Below the pieces are notes generated by a model. The model did not search any database. It was not told where the DNA came from and saw only the letters and a list, made by a program, of their open reading frames with translations. A DNA stretch of 64,000 bases, from NCBI GenBank assembly GCA_030248195.1, contig JASAND010011269.1, forward strand, positions 1-64,000, read 5' to 3'. Position 1 is the stretch's first letter. Each line of letters starts with the position of its first letter. Below are positions 21,425 through 32,319 of this stretch, piece by piece. Both the position numbers and the translations under genes were made by a program. The stretch is from Trissonchulus latispiculum. Taxonomy: Eukaryota > Nematoda > Enoplea > Enoplida > Ironidae.

Positions 21425-21985
21425 CTGGTGAAACTTTCCAAAATAAGCTGATTTACGTTCTAACACCCTCCGCGCAATGCCCGTTAAAAATGACGTCAAA
21501 AACTTGCTATTTTCGCAGGAATCAAATTATCCGTTACTTCTTGACGAACGCAAGCTGGAAAATTAAGCTAAGAGTGTCACCTTGAAGACTTCTCAGAAGC
21601 CAATTATCGAGGCATGGTCATGACCCAGTTGCTATCCGGAGGCCGCTATCATAAAAAATGTAGTTTTTTTGCAAAATCTAGACCAAAATTTTTCCAACGA
21701 TTGTGGACTATTCACTATGCAAGCTAGAAGATTGTTAGTTAGCACGTGTGTTCTACACAAAAATAACCGGGCTCGCTTTTTAGCTGTCCCGATAGCTGCT
21801 TTCTAGCTGTCGTGGCCGCTTGCCAAAGTTGGAAAACGTACATCGGCAGAAGTCCAGGTTGCACATTCATTTTAGTTAATTTCTCCATAACGAAGAGCAA
21901 TTTCATAATCACTAAAAAAGCGCCCCAGCTATTTGATAAATACTTCGAATGATATTACCGATGTCTCGTGAAAAACTTACTTCAA
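21425..21985. repeat. Inverted partial copy of TTAA element 1 interior
   Basis: Reversed, this block follows 18475-19165 in order, for example the GATGTCTCG, AGCTATTTGAT, TTCATTTTAG and CACCCTCCGCGC landmarks. It lacks the terminal GGTGGTGATTCC repeats, so it is a truncated family member in the opposite orientation. Confidence 0.6.
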
Positions 21986-22202
21986 GTAGATATAAAATAG
22001 GGGTTCAACCGCTGGGCAGGCACCTGAAGCTGAGGTGCCTGTTTGTAATAGGAGGGTATCAGGTGCCCCCGAGATTTGAACTGGGGATGGCACCATTTTT
22101 GCGGTAGAACCCCCATTTTATATCTACTACAACAACACCCTACAACACGTAGCCACAACTCATGTTGTAATTGCTCAATCAATGCGGTGATGACTACAAC
22201 CA

Positions 22203-23752
22203 GAATCCGAATCAGGATTGGCTAAAAACTTCAGGATCGGGTTAGCAGCAGATCCTGATTTCAGGATCGGGTTTCTGAAAACAGGATCCACTTCAGGATC
22301 GGCTTGTAACTTCAGGATCCGACTCAAGGATGGATCCTGAGTTCAGGATCGGGTGTTCAAAAACAGGAGCCGATCCTAAATAGATCCTGTTTTTGACACC
22401 CGATCCTGCACTCAGGATCCACCCCTAAGTTGGATCCTGAAGTTATAAGCCGATTCTGCAGCCTATCCTGAAGTTACATGCAGAGTTTTTTGCGTCCAGA
22501 TGTGCGTCTGGACGCAAAGTTTTTTATCTGGACACAATGAAATTTTAACGGGACGCAAGCTATTATTTCGGGAGAAAATTCACTTTTGTAAGAGAAAACT
22601 TTAAATGTTTCCATTACCAATTTTTCCGTTTTTTTCCAAAATTTCTTCGGATCTTGGAAACTCCGCTCTCAGACCCCCGGCGTTTCTCACTTTGTCATGG
22701 AATGCCAAGGTGCAAGGTCATGCCTCAATGTCATTTGTTAAGTCGTTGTCCACCTGTATCCATAGATCTTGTTGAACTCGTAAATCCCCATCAATGAGTA
22801 AAGCATTACAATGTGCATAATCGTGAACATTTCAGTTTTTAACACATTTTTGAAGAATAATACGCATACACGCTCTTGTATATTGATACTGACATACATA
22901 CATATAAAAATTTACAGTTGCAATTTTCGGAAAGAATGAAATAGCGTTAGATGCTTGGTTAGACATAACAGATACCAAATTAATTCTTTTAAACATTTGC
23001 GGATTTAATCCGTAATTGCAAAAAATCTCCAACTTCTGGAGGGCTCCGGTGCTCACTTCCAGTACTGTTTTCAGGGATCAGTAGTTCTCAGAGTTTTAGA
23101 AACTGAATGTATGGTCGATGCTTCATTACTTTTTAACACTTTAGTTAGGTTAACCATATTATATAACATTGAAATATCGGAATAAAGTCAGTAATATTGA
23201 AAATTACTCAAGGTATGCGTTAGATGAGACAGGTGACAAATAAATCTTTTTAAACATTTCCATTACGGATTATTCTCGCCCCCCAGACCCCCTGCCCTGT
23301 TTGTACATTGGCCGCATCTATATTCTATAGGTTCCCGGTGCCCCTGTACTCGTGCAATACTGTTAAGCAGCATCAACTTTCTAAACTGTCTAAATAGTGT
23401 TACACTAAAGAAATTATCAAAATTATTCTTATAACTAAAATAATTTTATGCACAGAAAACACGATAAAACAAAAATTCTACCTGGACGTAAAATTTCTTA
23501 ACTGGACGCAGCTTAAACTTAGCGGGACGCAAGGTTGAGGCAAATCCGAAAACCAAAAAAAACCCTGTTACATGCCGATCCTGAAATGGTTCCTGTTTTC
23601 AGAGACCCCGATCTTGAAATCAGGATCCACTACTAACCCGATCCTGCAGCTTTTAGCCTATCCTGAAATGGATCCTGTTTTAGTCACCCGATCCTGATCC
23701 TGATCCTGAAATGGATCCTGAATCCTGATCCTGATCCTGGTTTTAGTCACCT
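22203..23752. mobile_element. Element with CAGGATCC palindrome arrays, hosting another element
   Basis: Subterminal arrays built from CAGGATCGG/GGATCCTGA units occupy 22215-22475 and 23570-23735. The outer ends (GTGATGACTACAACCAG and the mirror of CTGGTTTTAGTCACC) are imperfect inverted repeats. The centre is displaced by the insertion at 22481-23567; joining across it restores a normal array. The design matches the hAT-type elements at 8214 and 44887, but I could not define the 8-bp duplication. Confidence 0.6.
22481..23567. mobile_element. Nested element with CAGAG/CCCTG ends and TTACATG TSD
   Basis: The left end CAGAGTTTTTTGCG and the mirror of the right end (CAGGGTTTTTTTTGG) are imperfect inverted repeats. 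TTACATG is present at 22474-22480 and 23568-23574. Both ends also carry GCGTCCAG/GGACGCAA words. The interior has no transposase frame. A 7-bp match with CAG ends may be a degraded 8-bp hAT duplication. Confidence 0.65.
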
Positions 23753-24596
23753 CCACCAATAAATGCAGCCATGTACTCTGAGAGTTCTAAAAAACCAAAT
23801 AATGTTTCAACCGAAATAAACAAAATAATTCAAGTCTACAATCTAAATGCATAAATGGTTCACCAGGCACAGTTTTAGGATACGGCTTAGCATGGACTAT
23901 GATAAGTCAAACAAACAAAAGAACTTTTAGCTACCACTACAAAATCGAGGACAGTTCAGTTGAAACTTAGTAAACATATTTACTAAATTAAAGTGGGAGA
24001 ATTTGTCTGTTGATGATCGATTCGCAAAGCTGGAACTTTCTGAAGACTACTTTGCTCGCAGTTTCACCCTGTGTCAACTGTTGTAAATAAGCTCAACTCC
24101 TTGACACCTACTCAATACAGTCATTCTAAGTGATTGTTGACCAGCGCAAAAGCAATAAATTTCCGTAACAGTTTAGGTGTGGGGGTCTTATTTTTCCACT
24201 CTGGTGACATAATTGTGTCACTGATTTTATGAGGAATTACGTACAGTTTCGACCACATCTGGAACAGAAATTGCTACTGCAAAACTGCACCCCCTGTGTT
24301 GGGGGGCCGGAAAACAAAACAACTTTTCCACTGTAATTTCAATTTTCATTGGAGACAAAGTTAAGTTGTAGTCAGTTTGACCGATTTATGTAACGCCGTG
24401 TCTCAGTTTTATGCCAGCGTTTTTGTGCAATCATTTAATATCAAATTTGTGACACTCTACTGTAAAACTCTGTTTTCTTTTTGCCCATCGAAAACTTTTA
24501 ACCCACTACTCACCAAAAATTACGGCAAACGGTTCGGGAGAGAATTGTCGCTGTTTTAATTTTGGAAATTTCCAAAATCCTGCAATTCTTAATAAC
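23753..24596. other. Gene-free stretch upstream of the secreted-protein gene
   Basis: AT-rich sequence with no convincing exon or repeat end. It should contain the promoter of the gene starting at 24597, but no core promoter element stands out. Confidence 0.3.
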
Positions 24597-26712
24597 ATGA
24601 TCTCAATTATTTTTACTCTACTGGCTGCTTTTGTTATTAGCATTGCTGGTAAGCTTTTTGATTAACTGATTGGATTATGACTGACTGTTGGCTTGATCGG
24701 AAGATTAATTATAAAACTAACTAATAATTGTTTTCATGAACGATCATAATAGTGAATAGGTTATACGTAGAGTAGTGATGATACTAAATCTTGTTTTAGG
24801 CGATGGCTTTACCAAATTTTGCTCTGAGTTTTATCCTATTAAAGTCACTCAACCAACCAAATTAACCATACGAAGGGTGCGTTAGTCACCTTTTGCACCA
24901 TGAAAGTGTGAAAGGTTGAAATCAGGATCTGAAAGATGTGAAGAAAAGTGTCCAGGGCGGGGATCGAACCGCCGAGCTTTGGGTTAAGAGTAGAACGCTC
25001 TACCACTAAGCCACATCCCGGACGTTGAGAGTTGGTTATTACGCTGATTTCAACCTTTCTGGGTTGCTGATATTTAACAAAAGGGTGTAACCTCAAATCC
25101 CACAAGAGGTCTATCAATTCTAATTTTGAGTAGGGCACAAGCTCAATTTTCTGTGTCTGTTTGTTTAGGTCAGCCGTTGCCAGAATGCACTCAAGAGATG
25201 ATCCAAAACCTAACGGCCTGTCTGGATCCCATGATCACCTACTCTTCGACGTTGGCCGAAAAAACACCGGAAATCAACCTGCTGGCCTACCCGGTTTTCA
25301 GTATCGAAACGAATGATTTGCGGCAAATCTGTACCACCTATAACACTCTGAAAAATAGCTGTCTCCGAGGTTCACAGTTGATGCCGGCCTGCAATGATCA
25401 CACGCTCTACAAAATCTTTGAGTCACTGTTTGGCTATCCCTGTGATGCCAAAAATACGGATAAATTTTTCCGACACCATGGGTGTGTGTCGGGGGTTTTG
25501 GGTGAAAATAAGGACTGTTTCGAGCTAATTCGGGTGCCCGAAACGCCTAGCCCAACCTGGGATAAATGTTCGCCGATTCCGAAATTCTACGCTTGCCTTA
25601 GGGCCAAAGTGGAGGCGAAATGTGGCAAAGAAGGTGTGGAAGAACTGCAGTCAGGAATTCAGACCTTCGGTTGCAAGGATTTGGCGATTCAAGGAGGAAA
25701 TGGTCAGTCTGGTTAGCGCAGTCGGTAAAGCACGCGAGTCGGAACGGATAGGTCGTTGGTTCGATTCCCACCTGACCGAATTTTTTGAAATTATTCCTAC
25801 AAAGAATTTCAGCTCATTATTTGCCATGCTGAATTACTTTTGACAGAAATTAAGTCAACGTTTAACGTATAACGTTTTAATGCTGTAACAGCCATGTACC
25901 ATGAATAGTGGCTGTTGGCTGACAAAAACGACGAATTCAAAATTTTAATTTTGTAATAAAATTGTCTTTGTTTGATTATTTTTATACTTTTTACCAAAAT
26001 TTATAATTGTATGTTGCTCTCTGTTTCAGACGTACGCCAGAAACCCGTAGCCACCAAAGAAATTCCCGAACAGGAGCCAGCCAAACCGGAAAACGCACAA
26101 CCAGCAGCAGCTGCCGCGCCAGAAAATCCGGAACCAAACACGGAAACCGACCCGGAACCGAAACCGGAACCAGCCAAAGCGGAAGGCAAGACGAGTGGAC
26201 AGTCAGCAGCGGAGAAGAGCGGAAAAACACCGACGACACCGAAAAATTGCAACCCCAAAAATCCTTGCCTGGCGCCGGTCAAGGATGTTTGGGGTGCCTA
26301 CAAGAAGAAGATCGCGGAGGCAGAATCCGCCGCAACTTTCCCCCTGTTCATGTTTCCGAAGGGAAAGTTGCTGGAATTCTGCGACAATCACGCCGCCACC
26401 TTTCTGGCCTGCGAGGAAGGAGTGGTGGACGGATGTCGGTCCAATCCGGCCATCCGTCTGGTCGACTCCATCCTTGGCTACGCCTGCGCCAATCCGACAC
26501 AGGTCTTCAAATCGCTGGCCTGCGTCGAGCTGATCCGGCAGGAGAAACCGGAGTGTCTGCAGAAGGTCAACTTCTCCCTGAAACAGAACGCCTGCACGGG
26601 GAAGAAGGATTTCCTAATTTGCATATCGGAACAGGCTAAGAAGCCCGCCTGCAAGGGCGACGGCGCGGCCAAAACGCTGATTCAGGCTCTGGACCAGCTG
26701 CAGTGCCAGTGA
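24597..26712 (+). CDS. Secreted protein with duplicated cysteine-rich domain
   Basis: Three exons join in phase 1: 24597-24648, 25169-25702 and 26030-26712, giving 422 codons plus stop. Exon 1 encodes a signal peptide (MISIIFTLLAAFVISIA), with likely cleavage before QPLPEC. Exon 2 carries a cysteine-rich unit with YKIFESLFGYPC and the final CGKEG...FGCKD. Exon 3 opens with a linker of Pro-Glu-Lys-Ala repeats (about residues 196-270), then a second unit with VDSILGYAC, VELIRQEKPEC and a closing LQCQ. The two units share the order of cysteines and the L-x-GY-x-C core, so they look like a tandem duplication. I do not know the function; the pattern is loosely like nematode DUF19/CPG4-type secreted domains. 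An extra potential exon at 24801-24845 cannot be spliced in phase. A tRNA-like sequence lies in each intron. Confidence 0.7.
24951..25024 (-). repeat. tRNA-like sequence (SINE head) in intron 1
   Basis: On the minus strand GTCCGGG...CCTGGAC can form an acceptor stem, with a D-arm-like TGGCTTAGTGGTAGAGC and a T-loop GGTTCGATCC. The T stem and anticodon stem do not pair well, so it is not a functional tRNA. It is probably the head of a tRNA-derived SINE. Confidence 0.5.
25700..25780 (+). repeat. tRNA-like sequence starting at an exon-intron boundary
   Basis: GGTCAG ... CTGACC can pair as an acceptor stem, with a D-arm-like TTAGCGCAGTCGGTAAAGC and T-arm GGTTCGATTCCCAC. The anticodon region does not fold. 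The first bases overlap the GTCAGT splice donor of intron 2 of the secreted-protein gene. The 3' flank CCGAATTTTT resembles that of the tRNA-like sequence at 30431, suggesting a shared SINE family. Confidence 0.5.
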
Positions 26713-27291
26713 CCAACTTAAGGTTATGGAAGTAGCTGGAGTACTTAATGAGAAGCGTGTCACTTAATTGAAACATCAACCTTCATTTAATTATGTGTCA
26801 GTGAACGTTAAATTTAGATGGTTGACAATCTTCTTATTATGTACTCTTGCTAGTCTAAAGGCTATAGTTGCTATGCATGTAGTGTGTCGGGATGTACGTT
26901 TAAAGTACACAATATTTTCACTCCTGTTTTATTTAATTGTAACTTGTTAATTGGGTGGTAAATGTGGTAATCTTCTAAAATTACAATGCGTTCGAGTATT
27001 CGCCAAAGAACATTTAGGTTTGAGCTTTATAAGGTCTTCAAGATTATCACGAAGATCCAGTAGTCTAAGCTCGTCAAAAGCCATACAAGGTGATTGGGAA
27101 TCGTAAACGTTGTATAGAAGACAGAATCTTAAGACTAAGGTTTCAGTGTTAAAGTTTAAATACCGACGCGGTTAATCACCTGATAATCACCTAACTAGCT
27201 AAGCTTGTATTGTAGAAAAAACGCTTCACGCAAGTATATACAATCATTTCATCAAACTACATTTCAGTTTCAGTTTCAGTGTCAGTGACGG
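26713..27291. other. Intergenic space between convergent genes
   Basis: Both flanking genes end here. No further exon, repeat end or clear polyadenylation arrangement was identified. Confidence 0.3.
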
Positions 27292-30200
27292 TTAACCAAA
27301 GGATTTTGCCTGCCGAAAATACCCAGCAAACATCCATCGTCGACCTCCATGACTCTGGGAGACGGTTTTCCGTCGAGCACTTCTGGGCGTCTTGTTTGTC
27401 ACTGTTGACTGGGGACTCTTGAAATCATTTGAGTGTCTTCCGCCGGCACCGGAGGGAACTCCCAGAAGCTGACGAGCCTTGCTGCTGCCGGGTCCGAGCA
27501 AATCCCCGTCTATACCGCTTTCGTCCAGACTGGCTGTGCTTTGATTCTTCTGAAATCAAGAGTACATAATATATAAGAGTGTGGCAGCAGGCAAGCTCTC
27601 CGTTATCAGCGCAAGGTACATGCTCTGCACGCTAACGGCTGACCCCCCCCCCTGTATGCTCACTTCAAAGAAATTTGCACGCTATGTTGCTATGCTAGCT
27701 CGAAGCAGTCACAAATTGGACGCACGCAGGCGTAGTGTTTTCGAGTTTTAACACGTAAAGATACAGCGAGTGAGCGTACAAAAACGTGTACTGGGTACAC
27801 ATTTGTGGGGGGGGGGTAACTAGGTACACGTTTGTGGGGGGTCATTCGTTAGCGTGCAAAGCATGCACCTTGCGCTGATAACAGAGAGCCTGCCAGCTGT
27901 CACACTCTTATCTATTATGTACTCTTGCTGAAATGAAACAATTTGCCCACTATTAGCCCTAGTTGCCAGACTTGACAACCATGGGAGACAACTGCCGTTG
28001 TCACAACGCATTGTCTGTCACAAGATTGTCAAGTGTAACCACGGCTTTAAAACGGTCGAGTATTTACGCTACACATTTTAGAATGCGTATTCCAGGTACA
28101 TACACAGAAGAGAAATGGAAAAAACAACAAAAGTAGGAATAAATGTGACTTACAAATCGGTCAGCAATCTGTTCTTCAAGAACTGCGTTGGATACAAGTG
28201 ATCTAAAGTCAATAGGAAGACCGAAACTAAATAAATTAAGTTTGATGTATAGATGTATGTATATAATCTTTATATGTTTTTACAGTTATAAAATTATTTT
28301 AAAAATTCAACGCCAAGTTTAAAGTACTCACTTTAGCCGACGCTGATGTACATGAACTATCTTCATTTTTGACTGCTGTCTAATGGATACCTTTTGCCTA
28401 AAATTACAGAATTTTCGGGCTGCATCAAAGATGTTAATATAACATGAACTGCACGAATTCAAAAACGGATGGTTACCCATAATGAAATAATGAAAAACGC
28501 CTGCCTGCAGTCACTAAGACAAAGCCTTTAGTCCGAAACAGGAGAGAGCCAATGGACGTTCTGTTATAAATCGGGTCCTGAATTTCATTTGCCAACCTAC
28601 ATACATCTGATGAACCAGAGTTCGTATGCAGGCGCAGAGACTGAGGATCAGGAAAAAGCAGATCGGAACGGTCCAGGTCTGGAAGAACCCGCGGAATCCG
28701 AAATCGTTGACGGGCGGAATTCGATGAAGCACGAGACCGGTGTAGTTTTCAAACCAGTCCAGATTTGTCCAGAGGGCTGCTGAAACAGAAATGAAATGAA
28801 ATACACAAAAAATTAATGTAATATATCTAAATTGTCATCTGCACACAAGGAAAGACAGACAACAGAGAAAAAGTATCGGAATTATACATTACCTATTACA
28901 ATCTCTGCTAACCCATCCACTACTAAAAGCTTGAAAGAGGTCTCCGTTTGATGAACTGTGAAATAGCCAATCTAACTGAAGCTAATGCTTGACATTTGAT
29001 TGGCTCTCTCACACCTCACTTAACAGCTGTGAATCAGACACAGACAGCTCCCTGTAAACGGTAGCAAAATTTTGACTGTCCGTGTGTTGTAGGAGGACTA
29101 TCTAATCACTCGAAAATGAACAGTGGGATGCGTGCCGTTCAAAGTTGGCACACGCAACACCTCAAATTTGCTGCAGTAGATCACAGATTTTGATATTTTA
29201 AAAAAAGAATTGACAAATAATCCTGTGTGGGATGTACAATTTCAAGCTTTGACTTCTACTTGTCCAATGGGGGGGGGGGATGAGTGGATGTAATTTTTAA
29301 AAACAGTCTCACTGAGCAAGTTGTTCCTGGAGACAGCGGGATATCGGATGTATCTGGAGAGAGTGAGATTTGTGGACGATGGAAATGTGACCAGAAATCG
29401 GACGTCCAGGTCATAGTCCTTCTCGTCCGGATAGCCGGGCAGAAAGTAGACACAGTCCGGAGAAAAGTACTCCTTCCCACTGAAACAGACATTTGCAGCA
29501 AACAAAAGCGCCTTAGTCCGAACAGGAGAGAGCCAATGGCGCTTGGCTCTCTCCATTGGCTCTCTCCTGTTCGGACTAAGGCTAAGGCCTTAGTGACTGG
29601 AGGCAGACGTTTTTCATTATTTCTTTACGATTAATGCCTTGTATCCTTCGTGGATCCGCCTGCTGGCCCGCGTTTACCTCATTCTCTTGATGTAATTTAA
29701 TTTTATTGATATTTAACTTAAACTGGATCCGATTGCACATGCTAAAAAATTTAAGCCTGCACGGAGGAGAAATCGATAATTTTATTTTACTTTACTTCTT
29801 TCTTAAGTATTAGGATACGATGCGTCTATTAATTCACATATAAAATTTCACAACAAATTATTAGATCCAGTTAGTGTTTGTAAATCCTTGGTAACCCCTA
29901 ACCTGTGAACACAGAGGGGAAGCGGAAGCTCGCAGCTTTTGGTGATTTGTCGAATGTTGCAGTCGCACACTTTGTTCAACAGCATCGCCAAGCCCTTCTT
30001 AAATCCGCCTGCGTATAGTTGCCACTAAAAGTGTACTAGAATAGCTGTAGCTTAATCTGTGACTTCAGTTTATGAGATTATTCAAATCTAACATTAAGCT
30101 CATTTGCATCACAGCACTGACAGCTTGAAACATAAATCCTGGTAAGATTAGCTTGGTTCACATAGTCAACACGTAAACATAGAGCGAGTGAGCGTTTGTG

Positions 30201-31511
30201 AATTAATACGATCATTTTCAGAGGTTTTACCGTCTCAATTGTGAGGCTGATTATAGACACAGTGATGGCATAGGAACTCCAGTCGTCGCGAAAGCTGAGA
30301 ATCGTGTCCTCCCACTCTGCCGCTTCGCTTCGAATCAGCATGATCAAACTCTGAGCACAAAGCCAGTGGATATAGCAAAACCGATAGCATACAACAACAT
30401 TCAATTCAAACTTAAGCTTGGTTTGATTGTGCCTGGGTGGCTCAATCGGCGGAGCGTTGGCCTAGATCGCCAAAGGTTGTGGGTTCGATCCCCACCTCAG
30501 GCCCGAATTTTTCGGGTAGGAGGTGCTGTAGTGACATCCTTACTTCTTTCGTTTATAATCTTGCATTATTCAGAGGCAAACAAGGGTACATAATGATAAG
30601 AGTGTGACAGCTAGAACGTTCTCTGTATGCTCTACTAAAGTAGACAACGTGTGCCTCTACGCCTAGCTGTTACAAAGTTCAATGACAGGCACAATTTAGA
30701 CGCAAGATTCGCTGTGTGTTCGAGCTTCAACACGTAATCACAGGTTGAGTGAGGGTGGACCAGTTCCTCTTTGGGAGTGGAGAGGGTAAGTCATTAAACA
30801 GCGGGGTTCAGCAAGTAATGGCTCTGACCTTGCCTGATGTCACACTTTTATAAGTATATCAAGAGTACATAATGTATAAGAGTATGACAAGCGCCACACT
30901 CTATGCAGTCAGAGCCAAAACTATGCTATGTTCGCTATCGGCTCACCCCCTCCACATATTGACCCCCTCTCACTCCGCCCCTGTATGGGTACGGGGTCCA
31001 AACGGGAGTACGCTCAGTCGCTCTATGCTTATGTGCTTAAGCTCTAAAACACAAACAGTGTGTAAGTGTAATTTTTGTCTGTTTCGAACTTTAGAACACA
31101 GACATAGCGGGTGAATTTATTTTGTTCACTGGGGTCCAATTTGGGGAGGGGGTAGGCCGTTAGCGAACAGAGCATAGTTTTTGCTCTGCCAGTTGTCATA
31201 CTCTTATATTATGTACTCTTGGTACTATTGACGCAAAATAGCTTTAGCTTGAGCACATATGGTTCGCTTAAATCAACACATTCGGCGTAACTTTGCAGCT
31301 GCACAATAAGGAAGTTTTGCTGCAGGACAACCTTACTATAAGGGGAAAATTTCATTTCTTAAAATTATCATCATTTGCATAATATGTACACTAACCTGTA
31401 GTAATAGACTCTATCTGCAAAACATGTTGACCCCAACTGCGAAACCAAACTGAAGCCAGAAATGTTGGGAGTGCCAAAAAACCGCTCAGAGCGATTTGAA
31501 ACTCATTTTCG
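27292..31511 (-). CDS. Unrecognised two-pass membrane protein, 3' part of gene
   Basis: Seven minus-strand exons join with matching phases: 31396-31511, 29903-30008, 29313-29479, 28601-28779, 28332-28390, 28154-28202 and 27292-27549, giving 310 codons and a stop. The first contains a hydrophobic segment (FQIALSGFLALPTFLASVWF). Next is a likely outside loop with a cysteine cluster (NKVCDC, ITKSCELPLPLC, SPDCVYFLPGYP) and NLT/NYT glycosylation sites. Then a second segment (VPICFFLILSLCACI) and a tail of about 140 residues rich in Ser, Arg and Gly. Possible further 5' exons are 31640-31831 (KLGVWRQIKDVIFARFVN) and 30231-30350 (SSYAITVSIISLTIE), but the latter does not fit the phase. I do not recognise the family. 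The acceptor of the 28332-28390 exon (CAAAAG) is weak. Confidence 0.5.
27557..27927. mobile_element. MITE with CAAGAGTACATAA ends, 7-bp TSD
   Basis: Ends CAAGAGTACATAATA and TATTATGTACTCTTG are mirrored. CTGAAAT is duplicated at 27550-27556 and 27928-27934. The ends extend inward through TAAGAGTGTG. The element is 371 bp, non-coding, and contains a G run near 27808. It lies immediately next to the last exon of the membrane-protein gene. Confidence 0.85.
28503..28555. repeat. Half copy of the hairpin repeat at 29510-29580
   Basis: Contains CTTTAGTCCGAAACAGGAGAGAGCCAATGG, which differs by one inserted A and a few bases from one arm of the hairpin at 29510-29580. It follows exon 28601-28779 of the membrane-protein gene on the minus strand. 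Confidence 0.55.
29510..29581. repeat. Perfect 29-bp-arm hairpin in intron
   Basis: CCTTAGTCCGAACAGGAGAG and following bases (29511-29539) are exactly mirrored at 29552-29580, with a 12-base loop. It lies in the intron of the membrane-protein gene just upstream of exon 29313-29479. A half copy occurs at 28503-28555. Confidence 0.75.
30431..30503 (+). tRNA. tRNA-like cloverleaf, anticodon AGA, short variable loop
   Basis: All four stems pair: acceptor GCCTGGG/CTCAGGC, D-stem GCTC/GAGC, anticodon stem TTGGC/GCCAA around loop CTAGATC, and T-stem GTGGG/CCCAC around TTCGATC. The anticodon at 30464-30466 is AGA (serine), yet the variable region is only five bases, whereas serine tRNAs have a long arm. 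No tRNA intron is present. It may be an atypical tRNA or, more likely, the well-preserved head of a SINE; the CCGAATTTTT flank is shared with the copy at 25700. Confidence 0.45.
30581..31221. mobile_element. Two adjoining CAAGAGTACATAA-type MITEs
   Basis: A first copy starts CAAGGGTACATAATGATAAGAGTGTGACA at 30581 and its right end is lost near 30855. A second copy, 30860-31221, has ends CAAGAGTACATAA and TTATGTACTCTTG. The flanks do not show the 7-bp duplication, consistent with insertion or recombination at the first copy's terminus. Both lie in an intron of the membrane-protein gene. Confidence 0.7.
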
Positions 31512-32018
31512 CTAAATTGCCGACAACTAACCCCTTTATGGCTTCTATGTAATGACAACTGACACTGACTGCCAAAATATGGGCTCCCCTGCCGCAGTTT
31601 TCCCTTAATTTTTTTATCAAACAAATCTTTTGACACTTGACTTCTTTCTCATTTCGGCAAATTTTATCAGTAGTGTCTTTGGCGAAGGGAGAACAGCTGT
31701 CTCCACTGATATCTCAGTTAGATAGTTGACGAAACGCGCGAAAATGACATCCTTGATTTGACGCCAAACGCCAAGTTTCGACTTTGAGAGTTTCAGCAGG
31801 TGAAATGAGGACGGCGTTTTCCTTGCAATACCTGCAATTATTATTTCCAAATGAAATCCTATAAATTCCTTAGGTACATACGTATACGTTAATAAAACAG
31901 CAACCATTATAACTTCTCACTCTCAGGTGAACAGGTGGGGGACCCCAAAATAATAAAAATCTTGGGGTTTAAATTTCATTTTTTGGACCAGGACCAAAAC
32001 CAATGCAATAACTAAGAT

Positions 32019-32319
32019 ATATATGTCGCCGTAATTTCTGTATTCAGTAAATACTGTATTTACTGGCCGATTTCAGTAAATACGGTATTTACTAGTAAAA
32101 TGGTATTTTCTTTAAACTTCCTATCTTTACACGTAAATACCATTTTTACGGAAACTCGCCCAGTAAATACTGTATTTTCTAGTAAATTCTGTATTTTATT
32201 TTAAACGCCTTTGTCTTTGTGTGTGGCTAGGAAAACAAAGGACATGCCGACGTCATATTTAAAGTCAAAAGATAGGTTATGCATAGTAACAATATGTACA
32301 AAGCGGGTGCATGAAGATA
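32019..32319. repeat. MULE left terminal inverted repeat
   Basis: Begins TATATGTCG and includes internal palindromic words such as TACTGTATTTACTGG and TTTACTAGTAAA. It is uninterrupted and so serves as reference for the insertion in the right arm. Confidence 0.8.

Noticed and set aside
24801..24845. Extra exon in the secreted-protein gene
   Set aside because: It has an AG before it and reads on from the signal peptide, but there is no donor in the needed phase, and skipping it gives a clean join. It may be a relic cut by the SINE.
26001..26639. Long overlapping frames on both strands across exon 3 of the secreted-protein gene
   Set aside because: They arise from the GC-rich, biased codons of the real exon in other frames and have no splice or family support.
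30231..30350. Membrane-like exon inside the 27.3-31.5 kb gene
   Set aside because: Good splice sites and a 120-base length, but its frame does not agree with the neighbouring exons, which join to each other in phase. Kept only as a possible alternative exon in the text.
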